Source of the DNA: Tannerella sp.
GTDB taxonomy: Bacteria; Bacteroidota; Bacteroidia; Bacteroidales; Tannerellaceae
Reading direction: 5' to 3'
DNA length: 38,512 nucleotides
Assembly (NCBI GenBank): GCA_031257565.1
Contig: JAIROL010000100.1
Location: 1 to 38,512 of the forward strand
Positions within the stretch are counted from its first letter, which is position 1. The number at the start of each line of letters is the position of its first letter. This document shows positions 7,500 to 15,733 of this stretch, in pieces. The translations under genes and the position numbers were made by a program. Under the pieces are notes generated by a model. The model did not search any database. It saw only the letters and a program-made list of their open reading frames with translations, and was not told the origin of the DNA.

Positions 7500-9383
7500 A
7501 TGAAACCATACCCGAAATATAAAGCAACTAATATCCCTTGGCTGACAGAAGCGCCCGATGATTGGGAAGTGTGGAAAATCAAATATCTGTTTTCTGAAAG
7601 GATAGAAAAAGGTTTTCCCGATGAGCCATTGTTAGTCGCTTCGCAAAATATGGGCGTTGTTCCTAAGGAAGTTTATGGGAACAGAACGGTTGAGGCAATG
7701 AAAGATTTGCATTTGCTGAAATTAGTCGAAATCGGTGATTTTGTGATTAGTTTGCGTTCATTTCAAGGTGGAATTGAATATGCTTATTATCGTGGAATTA
7801 TCAGTCCTGCATATACCGTAATGAAACAAAATACATTTATTGATGCAGGATATTTCCGTTATCTTGCTAAATCAAAATTGTTTATTGAACTTTTACAAAC
7901 TTGCGTAACCGGTATTCGCGAAGGGCAAAACATTGATTATAACAGATTGAAAAACGAATTTATTCCTCTTCCCCCGCTTTCCGTCCAATCCCGCATTGTC
8001 AGTTATTTAGACGCCAAAGTATCGTCAATCAACAAACTGATTGAGGCAAAGAAACGGCAGGTGGAGTTGCTCAAAGAGGAACTATATACCTACTTGTTTT
8101 CTGAAAAAGGGGATATTGAATCTTTGGGCTATTGGGATAATTGCTTCCCTCAACATTGGGAATCTACAACTGTAAAACGCATATTTCACGAAACTTCCGA
8201 CAAGGGTTATACAGACAAAGAGTTACTTGCGGTAACACAAGACAGAGGTGTGCTTTATAAAAATGACTGTTCAGAAAACTTTGTTTCGCCAAGTGGGGAT
8301 TATTCCTCACAAAAACTTGTTTTGCCACACGATTTTATCATTAGTTTGCGCTCTTTTCAGGGTGGAATAGAGGCATCTCTCATTAAGGGTTTAGTTTCGC
8401 CTGCTTATACAGTCTTTGCTATGAACGACTATAACGAGTTGTTGTTTATCTATTACAGGTATCTGTTTAAAACAAAACCATTTATTGCTTTCTTAAATAC
8501 ACTTGTTGCAGATACAAGAGATGGGAAAAAGATTGGATTTAAGGAATTTAGAGGTTTTTATATGCCTGTACCACCTGTCAGCCATCTTGAAAAAATCAAA
8601 GAATTGTCTTTGCGGTTGGATGTTCTTGTTATACAAGTAGAAAAATACCTGCAATTATTGACAGAGTATAAGATAAGTTTAATAAGTGATGTTGTAACAG
8701 GGAAAGTAGAAGTTCAAGAGGTAGCATTACAACAAAAGATTGAGAGCGAGGTTGTTCTGCCGAAAATAATCGAATTAGCGCCCAAGCAAAGCAAGACACA
8801 CAGCAAAGGTTATGATGATGCCGTAATTTTAGCAACACTTGTCAATGCTTTCGGGACAGAAGAATATCCTTTTACCGCTTTCGATTGTCAAAAATTCCCC
8901 TACTTGTTGCATCGGTATATCGAAGGAGTGGCGGCAAATTACAGCAAGTTTGCCGCCGGACCATATAATCCGCTTCTTAAATATCAAACGGCTCGACCTA
9001 TTGCTTTGAAAAAGAAGTATATTCGTGAACATACAGGGCGTTACAAAGGTTTGGTTACAGACGCAAATGTTCAAGAGGCAGTCGGTTATTTCACGGCTTG
9101 GTATGGGAATGAGCCGCTTGAATGGATTAAACAGTTTCGTTTTATATCAAACAGAAAAAATGAATTGGAACTGTTGACAACCGTTGATATGGCAATCGTT
9201 GATTTGCAAAATGACAATATGTCTGTTACAATGCAATCTATCAAAGATTTAATCAAAGGCAGCCCTGTTTGGAAAGATAAACTGAAACGCCCAATCTTTT
9301 CGGACGACAATATTGAGAGAGCAATCAAATGGAGTTATAAACTGTTTGGAACACAAAATAAGGAAGTCGGAAAAAAATTATGA
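7500..9383 (+). CDS. hsdS: Type I restriction-modification specificity subunit with C-terminal extension
   Basis: 627 aa; classical HsdS proteins have about 400-450. Two target-recognition domains are seen (about residues 18-165 and 215-375), each followed by a conserved segment (LPPLSVQSRIVSYLD; VPPVSHLEKIKELS) and a helical spacer. The two are clearly homologous: FVISLRSFQGGIE with SPAYTV in the first, FIISLRSFQGGIE with SPAYTV in the second. Residues from about 430 onward form another domain with LVNAFGTEEYPFTAF, KFPYLLHRYI and FAAGPYNPLLKY, which resembles the Panacea/SocA (DUF4065) type or other HsdS tails. The subunit reads the DNA target for both HsdM and HsdR. Stop overlaps the start of the Fic gene (ATGA). 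Confidence 0.93.
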   Translation: MKPYPKYKATNIPWLTEAPDDWEVWKIKYLFSERIEKGFPDEPLLVASQNMGVVPKEVYGNRTVEAMKDLHLLKLVEIGDFVISLRSFQGGIEYAYYRGIISPAYTVMKQNTFIDAGYFRYLAKSKLFIELLQTCVTGIREGQNIDYNRLKNEFIPLPPLSVQSRIVSYLDAKVSSINKLIEAKKRQVELLKEELYTYLFSEKGDIESLGYWDNCFPQHWESTTVKRIFHETSDKGYTDKELLAVTQDRGVLYKNDCSENFVSPSGDYSSQKLVLPHDFIISLRSFQGGIEASLIKGLVSPAYTVFAMNDYNELLFIYYRYLFKTKPFIAFLNTLVADTRDGKKIGFKEFRGFYMPVPPVSHLEKIKELSLRLDVLVIQVEKYLQLLTEYKISLISDVVTGKVEVQEVALQQKIESEVVLPKIIELAPKQSKTHSKGYDDAVILATLVNAFGTEEYPFTAFDCQKFPYLLHRYIEGVAANYSKFAAGPYNPLLKYQTARPIALKKKYIREHTGRYKGLVTDANVQEAVGYFTAWYGNEPLEWIKQFRFISNRKNELELLTTVDMAIVDLQNDNMSVTMQSIKDLIKGSPVWKDKLKRPIFSDDNIERAIKWSYKLFGTQNKEVGKKL

Positions 9384-10252
9384 GTAAAAAATCAATAAGA
9401 TTCTTTGAGAATAAAGAAGTTCGTGCCATTTGGGACGACGACGGCAACAAATGGTGGTTTAATGTTATTGATATTGTTGCCGTGCTTAACGAGCAGGACG
9501 ATTATACAAAGGCAAACAACTACTGGCGCTGGTTGAAACGAAAACTAAAATCAGAGAGCAATCAACTTGTGAGCGCCACTCACGGTTTCAGGTTTATTGC
9601 AGCAGACGGGAAAATGCGCCTTGCCGATTGCCTTGACAGCGAAGGAATTATGGAACTTGCCAAGAATTTTCCCAATACCAAAGCGATGAAGTTTCTTGAT
9701 TGGTTTACATACAGCGACAACACCATTGACGGGCAAAGCAAAAAGAAAGCATATACCTTTTGGGAGAGCAATCTGATTGGCAGCGCGGAAGTAGGCAGCG
9801 TTAAGGCGCTGCAAAAAATTCACGCCTACATTTTCGGCGGGCTTTACGATTTCGCCGGACAAATCCGCAACAAAAACATCAGCAAAGGCGGATTCACGTT
9901 TGCACCCTGCCAGCATTTTCATATCACTTTGCCTACTATTGAACGGATGCCCGAAACCACTTTCGACGAAATTGTGGATAAATACGTGGAAATGAATGTG
10001 GCGCACCCTTTTATGGAAGGCAACGGCAGAAGTACGCGAATTTGGCTTGATTTAATATTCAGGCGGAGTTTGAAAAAGTGCATCGATTGGAGCAAAATCA
10101 ATAAAAACGATTATTTGAGCGCAATGGTTGAAAGCCATACCGACAGCACCAAAATCAGACAACTCTTGCAGGGCGCATTAACCAACAAAATCCACGACCG
10201 TGAAATTTTTATGAAAGGTATCGACTATTCTTATTATTACGAGGAAAACTAA
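9380..10252 (+). CDS. Bro-N domain fused to a class III-type Fic AMP-transferase
   Basis: 290 aa. Residues 1-115 are a Bro-N/RhuM-like domain (IRFFENKEVRAIWDDDGNKW, FIAADGKMRLADCLDSEGIM), common beside type I restriction genes in Bacteroidota. Residues about 118-290 are a Fic domain closest in outline to NmFic: IDGQSKKKAYTFWESNLI, IFGGLYDFAGQIRN, the flap SKGGFTFAP and the canonical motif HPFMEGNGRSTR with catalytic His. The C-terminus carries SYYYEE (Ser284...Glu288), matching the (S/T)xxxE inhibitory motif of class III Fic proteins, except that G/N after Glu is replaced by Glu. Fic enzymes transfer AMP to proteins such as GyrB. It overlaps hsdS by 4 nt and precedes hsdR by 2 nt. Confidence 0.9.
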   Translation: MSKKSIRFFENKEVRAIWDDDGNKWWFNVIDIVAVLNEQDDYTKANNYWRWLKRKLKSESNQLVSATHGFRFIAADGKMRLADCLDSEGIMELAKNFPNTKAMKFLDWFTYSDNTIDGQSKKKAYTFWESNLIGSAEVGSVKALQKIHAYIFGGLYDFAGQIRNKNISKGGFTFAPCQHFHITLPTIERMPETTFDEIVDKYVEMNVAHPFMEGNGRSTRIWLDLIFRRSLKKCIDWSKINKNDYLSAMVESHTDSTKIRQLLQGALTNKIHDREIFMKGIDYSYYYEEN

Positions 10253-10254
10253 AA

Positions 10255-13182
10255 ATGAATACAACAAACGCCAACGAATCCGGCTTTGAAGCCCTGATAG
10301 TAAAGTATCTCGTGGAGCATAACGGCTACGAACAGGGCGCAAATGCCGATTATAACCGCGAATACGCGACTGACGAAACGCGACTGTTCCGCTTTCTGAC
10401 CGAAACGCAACCACGTCAGGTTGAGCAACTTGGCATTACCGACAGCGACCATAAACGCAACGCTTTTCTCATTCGTTTACAGGGCGAGATTGCCAAACGC
10501 GGTATTGTTGATGTGTTGCGCAAGGGTATAAAAATCTATCCTGCCAATGTGATAATGTTTTATCAAACACCTTCTGAAAAAAATACGGCAGCAAAAGCGA
10601 TGTTCGATAAAAATATTTTCACTGTTACACGACAATTGCAATATTCAAAAGACAATACACGTCTTGCGCTCGATTTGTGTATTTTCATCAACGGCTTGCC
10701 TGTGATAACCTGCGAACTCAAAAATCAACTGACCAAGCAGGACGTAGAAGATGCTGTATATCAATATAAAACCGATAGAGACCCGAAAGAATTGCTGTTT
10801 CAGTTCAAACGCTGTATAGTGCATTTTGCCATTGACGATGCGCAGATAAAATTCTGTACTCGGCTTGCCGGAAAATCCTCGTGGTTTCTGCCCTTCAATC
10901 GCGGCTATAACGATGGTGCAGGTAACCCGCCCAATCTCGACGGCATTATGACCGATTATCTTTGGAAAGAAACGCTTACCAAAACTTCGCTTGCCAACAT
11001 CATCGAAAATTATGCGCAGGTAGTAGAAGAAAAAGACGAAGATACAGGTAAAAAGAAAGAAAAACAGATTTTTCCACGCTATCATCAGTTATCGGTTGTG
11101 AGACAATTGCTTGCCGATGTTGCTGAAAAAGGCGTTGGACAGCGGTATCTCATACAGCACAGCGCAGGCAGCGGCAAATCGAATTCTATCGCGTGGTTGG
11201 CTCATCAGTTGGTCGGGCTGGAAAAAGGAGGCAACAGTGTGATTGATTCGGTGATAGTTGTAACAGACCGAATAAACCTCGATAAACAGATTGCTGCCAC
11301 GATAAGACAATTTATGCAGGTATCAAATACTGTTGCAAAGGCAGAAAATTCGGGTGATTTGAAAAAATACATCAAGGAAGGAAAGAAAATCATTATTTCA
11401 ACGGTACAAAAATTTCCGTTTATCCTTAACGATATTGGCACATCGCACAAGAACAGCCGTTTTGCCATTATCATCGACGAGGCACACAGCAGCCAGAGCG
11501 GTAGAATGTCGGCGGCGATGAATACTGCGCTCGGCGGCGATTACGACCCCAACGAAGATACTGAAGACCGCATCATTCGATTGATGGAAGGGCGCAAAAT
11601 GCTCAACAATGCGAGTTATTTTGCTTTTACAGCAACGCCCAAAAACAAAACATTGGAAATTTTCGGCATACCCGACAAACAATCCGACGGCTCGGCGCGA
11701 CACCTGCCTTTTCACAACTATTCGATGAAACAGGCTATTGAAGAAGGTTTTATACTTGATGTGCTAAAATATTTTACCCCGATAAAGAGTTACTACAAAT
11801 TAGCAAAAACAATAGAAGACAACCCGCCGTTCGACAAGAAAAAGGCGCAAAAGAAACTGCGCCGTTTCGTTGAAAGCGACGAGTTTGCCATTGCCACAAA
11901 AGCCGATATTATGGTAGAACATTTTCATACAAACGTAATATCAAAAATTGGCAGCACGGCACGTGCAATGGTCGTTACAGGTGGTATTGAGCGGGCTATT
12001 GAATATTATTACGCTATCTGTCAGTGTCTTGAAGCAAGGAAAAGTCAATGCAAAGCGATCATTGCTTTCAGCGGCGACAAAGAATATGGCGGACAGATAC
12101 TTAACGAGGCATCAATCAACGGTTTTGCAAGCAATTTGATTGAGAAAAATTTCAGAAAAGACCCTTATCGCTTTCTTGTTGTGGCAGATAAATTTCAGAC
12201 AGGATACGACGAGCCGCTTCTGCATACAATGTATGTGGATAAAATTCTTTCCGACATAAAAGCCGTACAGACCTTGTCGCGCCTGAATCGTGCTGCCCCG
12301 CAAAAGTTTGATACATTCGTACTTGACTTTGCCAATGAGCCGGACGATATTAAAAAAGCGTTTGAACGCTATTATCGAACAACAATTCTTTCGGGCGAAA
12401 CCGACCCGAATAAACTCTACGACCTGATTTCCGATATGGAACAGGCACAGGTTTATACTACTGCACAGGTTGAGCAGTTTGTTGAACTTTACCTGAACGG
12501 CGCAGAACGTTCGCTGCTCGACCCGATACTCGCTGCTTGTGTCGCTCTTTACAAAGCATTAGACGAAGAAGGGCAGGTTGTATTTAAGAGCGCGGCAAAA
12601 GCCTTTGTGCGCACTTATGGTTTTCTTGGGGCAATTTTGCCGTTTGGTAATGTGGAATGGGAAAAACTGTCGATTTTTCTGAATTTGTTGTTGCCTAAAC
12701 TGCCGTCGCCACAAGAAGAAGACTTGTCAAAAGGAATCTTGGATGCCATAGACCTCGACAGTTACAGAGTAGAGGCACGCACCCGAATTTCCATTCAACT
12801 CGAAGATGCGAACGCTACGGTAGAGCCGGCGCCGATTAGTTCGGGCAAAGGCAAAGCAGAACCTGAAATGGATTTACTGACTAACATACTGACAAAATTC
12901 AACGAACTGTTTGGTAATATTGAATGGAAAGACGCCGACAATGTGCGCCGTCAGATAGCCGAAATTCCCGCAATGGTGGCGAAAGACGAAAAATATCAAA
13001 ACGCAGCGCGCAATTCCGACCGCCAAAACGCCCGCATGGAAAGCGACCGAGTGCTTCAACAGGTAATTTTGAGCATTATGGCTGACAATATGGAACTGTT
13101 CAAGCAATTCAACGACAATCCCTCGTTCAAAAGATGGCTGGCAGATATGGTGTTTGATGTAACGTATGAGAAGAATTTATGA
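10255..13182 (+). CDS. hsdR: Type I restriction endonuclease subunit R
   Basis: 975 aa. The N-terminal nuclease domain has LALDLCIFINGLPVITCELK near residue 150 (D...ExK). The SF2 motor follows: Walker A in SAGSGKSNSIAW near 305, DEAH in IIDEAHSSQSGRMS near 408, motif III FTATPKNKT near 458, and FQTGYDEPLLHTMYVDK then QTLSRLNRAAPQK as later helicase motifs. The C-terminal part is helical and would bind the methylase core. HsdR translocates DNA in an ATP-dependent way and cuts far from the recognition site when the site is unmethylated. All motor and nuclease motifs are intact. 2 nt after the Fic gene; its stop overlaps the next start (ATGA, 13179-13182). Confidence 0.97.
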   Translation: MNTTNANESGFEALIVKYLVEHNGYEQGANADYNREYATDETRLFRFLTETQPRQVEQLGITDSDHKRNAFLIRLQGEIAKRGIVDVLRKGIKIYPANVIMFYQTPSEKNTAAKAMFDKNIFTVTRQLQYSKDNTRLALDLCIFINGLPVITCELKNQLTKQDVEDAVYQYKTDRDPKELLFQFKRCIVHFAIDDAQIKFCTRLAGKSSWFLPFNRGYNDGAGNPPNLDGIMTDYLWKETLTKTSLANIIENYAQVVEEKDEDTGKKKEKQIFPRYHQLSVVRQLLADVAEKGVGQRYLIQHSAGSGKSNSIAWLAHQLVGLEKGGNSVIDSVIVVTDRINLDKQIAATIRQFMQVSNTVAKAENSGDLKKYIKEGKKIIISTVQKFPFILNDIGTSHKNSRFAIIIDEAHSSQSGRMSAAMNTALGGDYDPNEDTEDRIIRLMEGRKMLNNASYFAFTATPKNKTLEIFGIPDKQSDGSARHLPFHNYSMKQAIEEGFILDVLKYFTPIKSYYKLAKTIEDNPPFDKKKAQKKLRRFVESDEFAIATKADIMVEHFHTNVISKIGSTARAMVVTGGIERAIEYYYAICQCLEARKSQCKAIIAFSGDKEYGGQILNEASINGFASNLIEKNFRKDPYRFLVVADKFQTGYDEPLLHTMYVDKILSDIKAVQTLSRLNRAAPQKFDTFVLDFANEPDDIKKAFERYYRTTILSGETDPNKLYDLISDMEQAQVYTTAQVEQFVELYLNGAERSLLDPILAACVALYKALDEEGQVVFKSAAKAFVRTYGFLGAILPFGNVEWEKLSIFLNLLLPKLPSPQEEDLSKGILDAIDLDSYRVEARTRISIQLEDANATVEPAPISSGKGKAEPEMDLLTNILTKFNELFGNIEWKDADNVRRQIAEIPAMVAKDEKYQNAARNSDRQNARMESDRVLQQVILSIMADNMELFKQFNDNPSFKRWLADMVFDVTYEKNL

Positions 13183-13907
13183 AAATAGTTGATATAATAG
13201 AAGATAAGATTAAAAAAATCCCCGCAGGACATATTTTTGCCTATACCGATTTTGATATTCAGGTTGAAAAGAAAAATACGGTCGTCAAGACATTGAACAA
13301 TTTTGTGGCAAAAGGGAAAATCGCCAAACTGTCGAAAGGGAAATTCTACAAGCCCGAAACCGGAAAGTTAGGAAAGTTATTACCAACCCAATATCAGGTA
13401 GTAAAAGACCTTATCGAAAAAGATGGCAAGTTAATCGGTTATATGACTTGCTATTCCGTATATAACGAATTGCTGCTTACAACACAAGTCGCAAGTATCA
13501 TTCAGATAGGAACAAACAAATATCGCCGACCGCTGAAACGTGGTAACTATCGTATTTCTTTTGTTTTGCAACCTAATGTGATTACAAAAACAAATTATCG
13601 GCTATTACAAATTCTTGACGCAGTGCGATTTGTGCGCAGTATTCCCGCAACGACGGCTGATGAGGCTTGTCGGCGGCTGATTCAGATATTCAAAGAATTA
13701 TCCCCCGAAGAACAGACAAAAATCGTGAAATTGGCATTGAAATATACCGATTATGTGCGTGCATTATGCGGAGCAATTCTTTCCTTCAACAGCGCCGGTG
13801 AATCGCTTATTGCTATTCTCGACAAATCACTTAATGGAGTTACTACGTACAGATTAGGTATCTCTGAAAAGATTTTGCCAACAAAAGAAAGATGGAGGAT
13901 AATATGA
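13179..13907 (+). CDS. DUF6088-type, AbiEi-like winged-helix protein
   Basis: 242 aa. The N-terminus (GHIFAYTDFDIQVEKKNTVV, then LNNFVAKGKIAKLSKGKFYK) is the DUF6088/AbiEi-like winged helix that precedes antitoxin or abortive-infection regulators. The remainder has SIIQIGTNKYRRPLKRGNY and a helical C-terminal tail. AbiEi proteins are DNA-binding antitoxins paired with AbiEii nucleotidyltransferases; no such partner is present, so its role here may be transcriptional control of the operon or restraint of Fic or the nuclease (inference). It is the last gene of the island and overlaps hsdR. No terminator is obvious in the 120 nt before truA. Confidence 0.75.
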   Translation: MKIVDIIEDKIKKIPAGHIFAYTDFDIQVEKKNTVVKTLNNFVAKGKIAKLSKGKFYKPETGKLGKLLPTQYQVVKDLIEKDGKLIGYMTCYSVYNELLLTTQVASIIQIGTNKYRRPLKRGNYRISFVLQPNVITKTNYRLLQILDAVRFVRSIPATTADEACRRLIQIFKELSPEEQTKIVKLALKYTDYVRALCGAILSFNSAGESLIAILDKSLNGVTTYRLGISEKILPTKERWRII

Positions 13908-14076
13908 ACATACCCGTATTACGTTCTGTCTGCTTTTTACATCCCGCAAACAAGATGCAGAGCGTGATAAATGAAAGAAGATAACAGCGTTTCATCGTAT
14001 TTATTTTTTATAGAAAAGAAATTGTAAATATGTTACTTTATTACATGTGCCTGCGTATATGTCAGAACTTTTATTG

Positions 14077-14084
14077 TATATTTG
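14077..14084 (+). promoter_or_regulatory. -7 promoter element of truA
   Basis: TATATTTG matches TAnnTTTG. Transcription would begin near 14091, which lies inside the longest possible truA frame and therefore excludes the ATG at 14030. No good -33 box is seen. Confidence 0.6.
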
Positions 14085-14110
14085 CACTGCTTAAAAAGGG
14101 AGAGAGAGCC

Positions 14111-14869
14111 GTGAATCGTTATTTTATTTACCTTGCTTATAATGGCACGCGTCATTGTGGCTGGCAGAATCAACCTAACGGGATGAGCGTGCAGCAGCGT
14201 TTGGAGGAAACTCTTTCAAAAGTGTTGCGTCAGGATATATCAATTGTAGGCGCCGGCCGGACAGATGCAGGAGTCCATGCCCGTATGATGGTCGCTCACT
14301 TTGATGTTACGGAGGCGTTGGAAAATACGGCTTTGTTAGTCGGAAAACTTAATAATATGTTATCCAAAGATATTGCAGTATATAAAATTGTTCCTGTGAG
14401 AGAAGACGCTCATGCACGTTTTGGCGCTTTATCGCGTACCTATGAGTATCTGCTTTCGGATCAAAAAAAACCGTTCAATTATGAATATATATACAGGACG
14501 CCGTTACGGAATATGGATTTTAAGGCTATGAATGAAGCATGCGCCGTTTTATTTGATTATGCTGATTTTACCAGTTTCAGTAAATTGCATACAGACGTTA
14601 AGACCAATTATTGTCATATCCGTGAAGCCGGTTGGAAGAAGGTTGGCGATATTTGGGTATTTACAATTAAAGCAGATCGTTTTTTACGAAATATGGTAAG
14701 GGCTATAGTCGGGACTTTGTTTGATGTGGGACGAAGTAAAATTTCGATAGATGATTTCCGGAAGATAATAGAAGCAAAGGACCGGCGCATAGCCGGCATG
14801 TCCGTTCCACCGGAAGGACTTGCCCTGACTGATATTGAATATCCGAATGATATATTTCTTGAGTCGTAG
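14111..14869 (+). CDS. truA: tRNA pseudouridine(38-40) synthase TruA
   Basis: 252 aa from a GTG at 14111. This start is chosen because a purine-rich ribosome site (gggagagagag) lies just before it, the upstream -7 element starts transcription after 14030, and family members begin with RYFIYLAYNGTRHCGWQNQP. The catalytic motif is VGAGRTDAGVHA (Asp nucleophile), followed by FGALSRTYEY and FLRNMVRAIVGT. TruA makes pseudouridine at positions 38-40 of the anticodon arm. The C-terminus VPPEGLALTDIEYP is complete. Its last 22 bases are overlapped by the start of an EamA-like relic. Confidence 0.97.
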   Translation: MNRYFIYLAYNGTRHCGWQNQPNGMSVQQRLEETLSKVLRQDISIVGAGRTDAGVHARMMVAHFDVTEALENTALLVGKLNNMLSKDIAVYKIVPVREDAHARFGALSRTYEYLLSDQKKPFNYEYIYRTPLRNMDFKAMNEACAVLFDYADFTSFSKLHTDVKTNYCHIREAGWKKVGDIWVFTIKADRFLRNMVRAIVGTLFDVGRSKISIDDFRKIIEAKDRRIAGMSVPPEGLALTDIEYPNDIFLES

Positions 14870-14993
14870 CCGTGTTTTGGTAACGTTTGCCGCCGGAGCT
14901 GTATTTTTTCATGAGAAGAACTTAAAAAGTAAAGATTTTGACCTGTTTTTAGTATTATTAGGAATGATATGCTTATATTTGGGGACGAAATAG
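14847..14993 (+). pseudogene. C-terminal relic of an EamA/DMT-family transporter
   Basis: A 48-codon frame, shifted by one from truA, starts with an ATG inside the truA end. From VLVTFAAGAVFFHEKNLKSK to FLVLLGMICLYLGTK it reads like the last two transmembrane helices of EamA transporters: a helix, a short HEK loop, a Lys-rich stretch, a final Gly-containing helix. Full EamA proteins have about 280-300 residues and ten helices, so most of the gene is missing. The simplest reading is that a deletion joined the truA end to the transporter end. A functional short membrane protein is the alternative. Confidence 0.5.
14974..14981 (+). promoter_or_regulatory. -7 promoter element of the DUF3256 gene
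   Basis: TATATTTG, 28 nt before the ATG at 15009, inside the last codons of the EamA relic. No -33 box of the usual form is visible. Confidence 0.45.
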
Positions 14994-15008
14994 ATAAATA
15001 TTATAGTT

Positions 15009-15635
15009 ATGAAAAGGTTTGTTGTTGGTTTATTGTTGTTCTGCTTAGCAACGTGTATAAAGGCGCAAAAAATGGGAGAATTTTTTGTCGGAATGCCGGA
15101 CGATCCGGTGATGCAGCTGGAAGAGGCGTGGAGAAAAGATCTTATTGATTTATATAAATCGGGAAAGCCTGCCACGCTGGAGAATACAATGCAGGGCAAG
15201 TCCACATTATCTAAACTGACGGAGGATTATATGTTGTTACAGTCAACGGAGTATAATACGATCGAGTTGAAACTTCTTCCTCTTGTGAATAATACATATA
15301 TAATTTGTATGGTAGAAACGGCGTATGCTCCTGTTGCGGATAGTCGCGTTACTTTTTATACAACAGAATGGCAGAGAGTTTCTGCAGACGGCTTATTTAC
15401 CCCGGTTGCCGAGGAGTGGTTTTGGAATGAGAATCATACGTCATTGGAATTTCTTGATGCGAAGTCCAGGTTGGATATGTATCTGGTGAAATATAGTCTT
15501 TCTGCGGAGAAGATGGTTTTAATAGCAGAATATACGACTCCTCAGTATCTTGACGAAGAATATCAGAAGAAAGTGAAGGCTTTTTTGAAAACCGAGCCCA
15601 GAGTATATGAATGGAAGTCCGGACGCTTTGAATGA
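15009..15635 (+). CDS. DUF3256 family secreted protein
   Basis: 208 aa. A Bacteroidota-type signal peptide (residues 1-20, ending IKAQ) suggests export by Sec and cleavage. The mature part has PVMQLEEAWRKDLIDLYKSG, LTEDYMLLQSTEYNTIELKL and YIICMVETAYAPVADSRVTF, the profile of DUF3256, a family restricted to Bacteroidota with no known function. A -7 element TATATTTG lies 28 nt upstream. No catalytic motif is visible. Confidence 0.8.
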   Translation: MKRFVVGLLLFCLATCIKAQKMGEFFVGMPDDPVMQLEEAWRKDLIDLYKSGKPATLENTMQGKSTLSKLTEDYMLLQSTEYNTIELKLLPLVNNTYIICMVETAYAPVADSRVTFYTTEWQRVSADGLFTPVAEEWFWNENHTSLEFLDAKSRLDMYLVKYSLSAEKMVLIAEYTTPQYLDEEYQKKVKAFLKTEPRVYEWKSGRFE

Positions 15636-15675
15636 ATAATATTTTTGATAATTATTTTTAACAGGAATGAATTCG

Positions 15676-15703
15676 TTTGTATGCCTTATTAGCATTACCT
15701 TTG
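15676..15703 (+). promoter_or_regulatory. Promoter of the LRR gene
   Basis: TACCTTTG (15696-15703) with TTTG 16 nt upstream (15676-15679), shorter than the usual 19-21. The start of transcription near 15710 excludes the ATG at 15677 and supports the ATG at 15734. Confidence 0.6.
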
Positions 15704-15733
15704 CAAAGTGGTAGGATATATAAAAATAAAGTA

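Noticed and set aside
7500-9383. Phase-variable (invertible) hsdS cassette
   Set aside because: No recombinase gene, no second hsdS and no inverted copies of the recognition domains were found; the similar halves are direct repeats within one gene.
14030-14110. 27-residue N-terminal extension of TruA from ATG 14030
   Set aside because: The promoter's start of transcription is downstream of it, and the GTG at 14111 has a ribosome site and the family's N-terminus.
15677-15733. Longer start of the LRR protein
   Set aside because: The promoter lies within it and the signal peptide begins at 15734.
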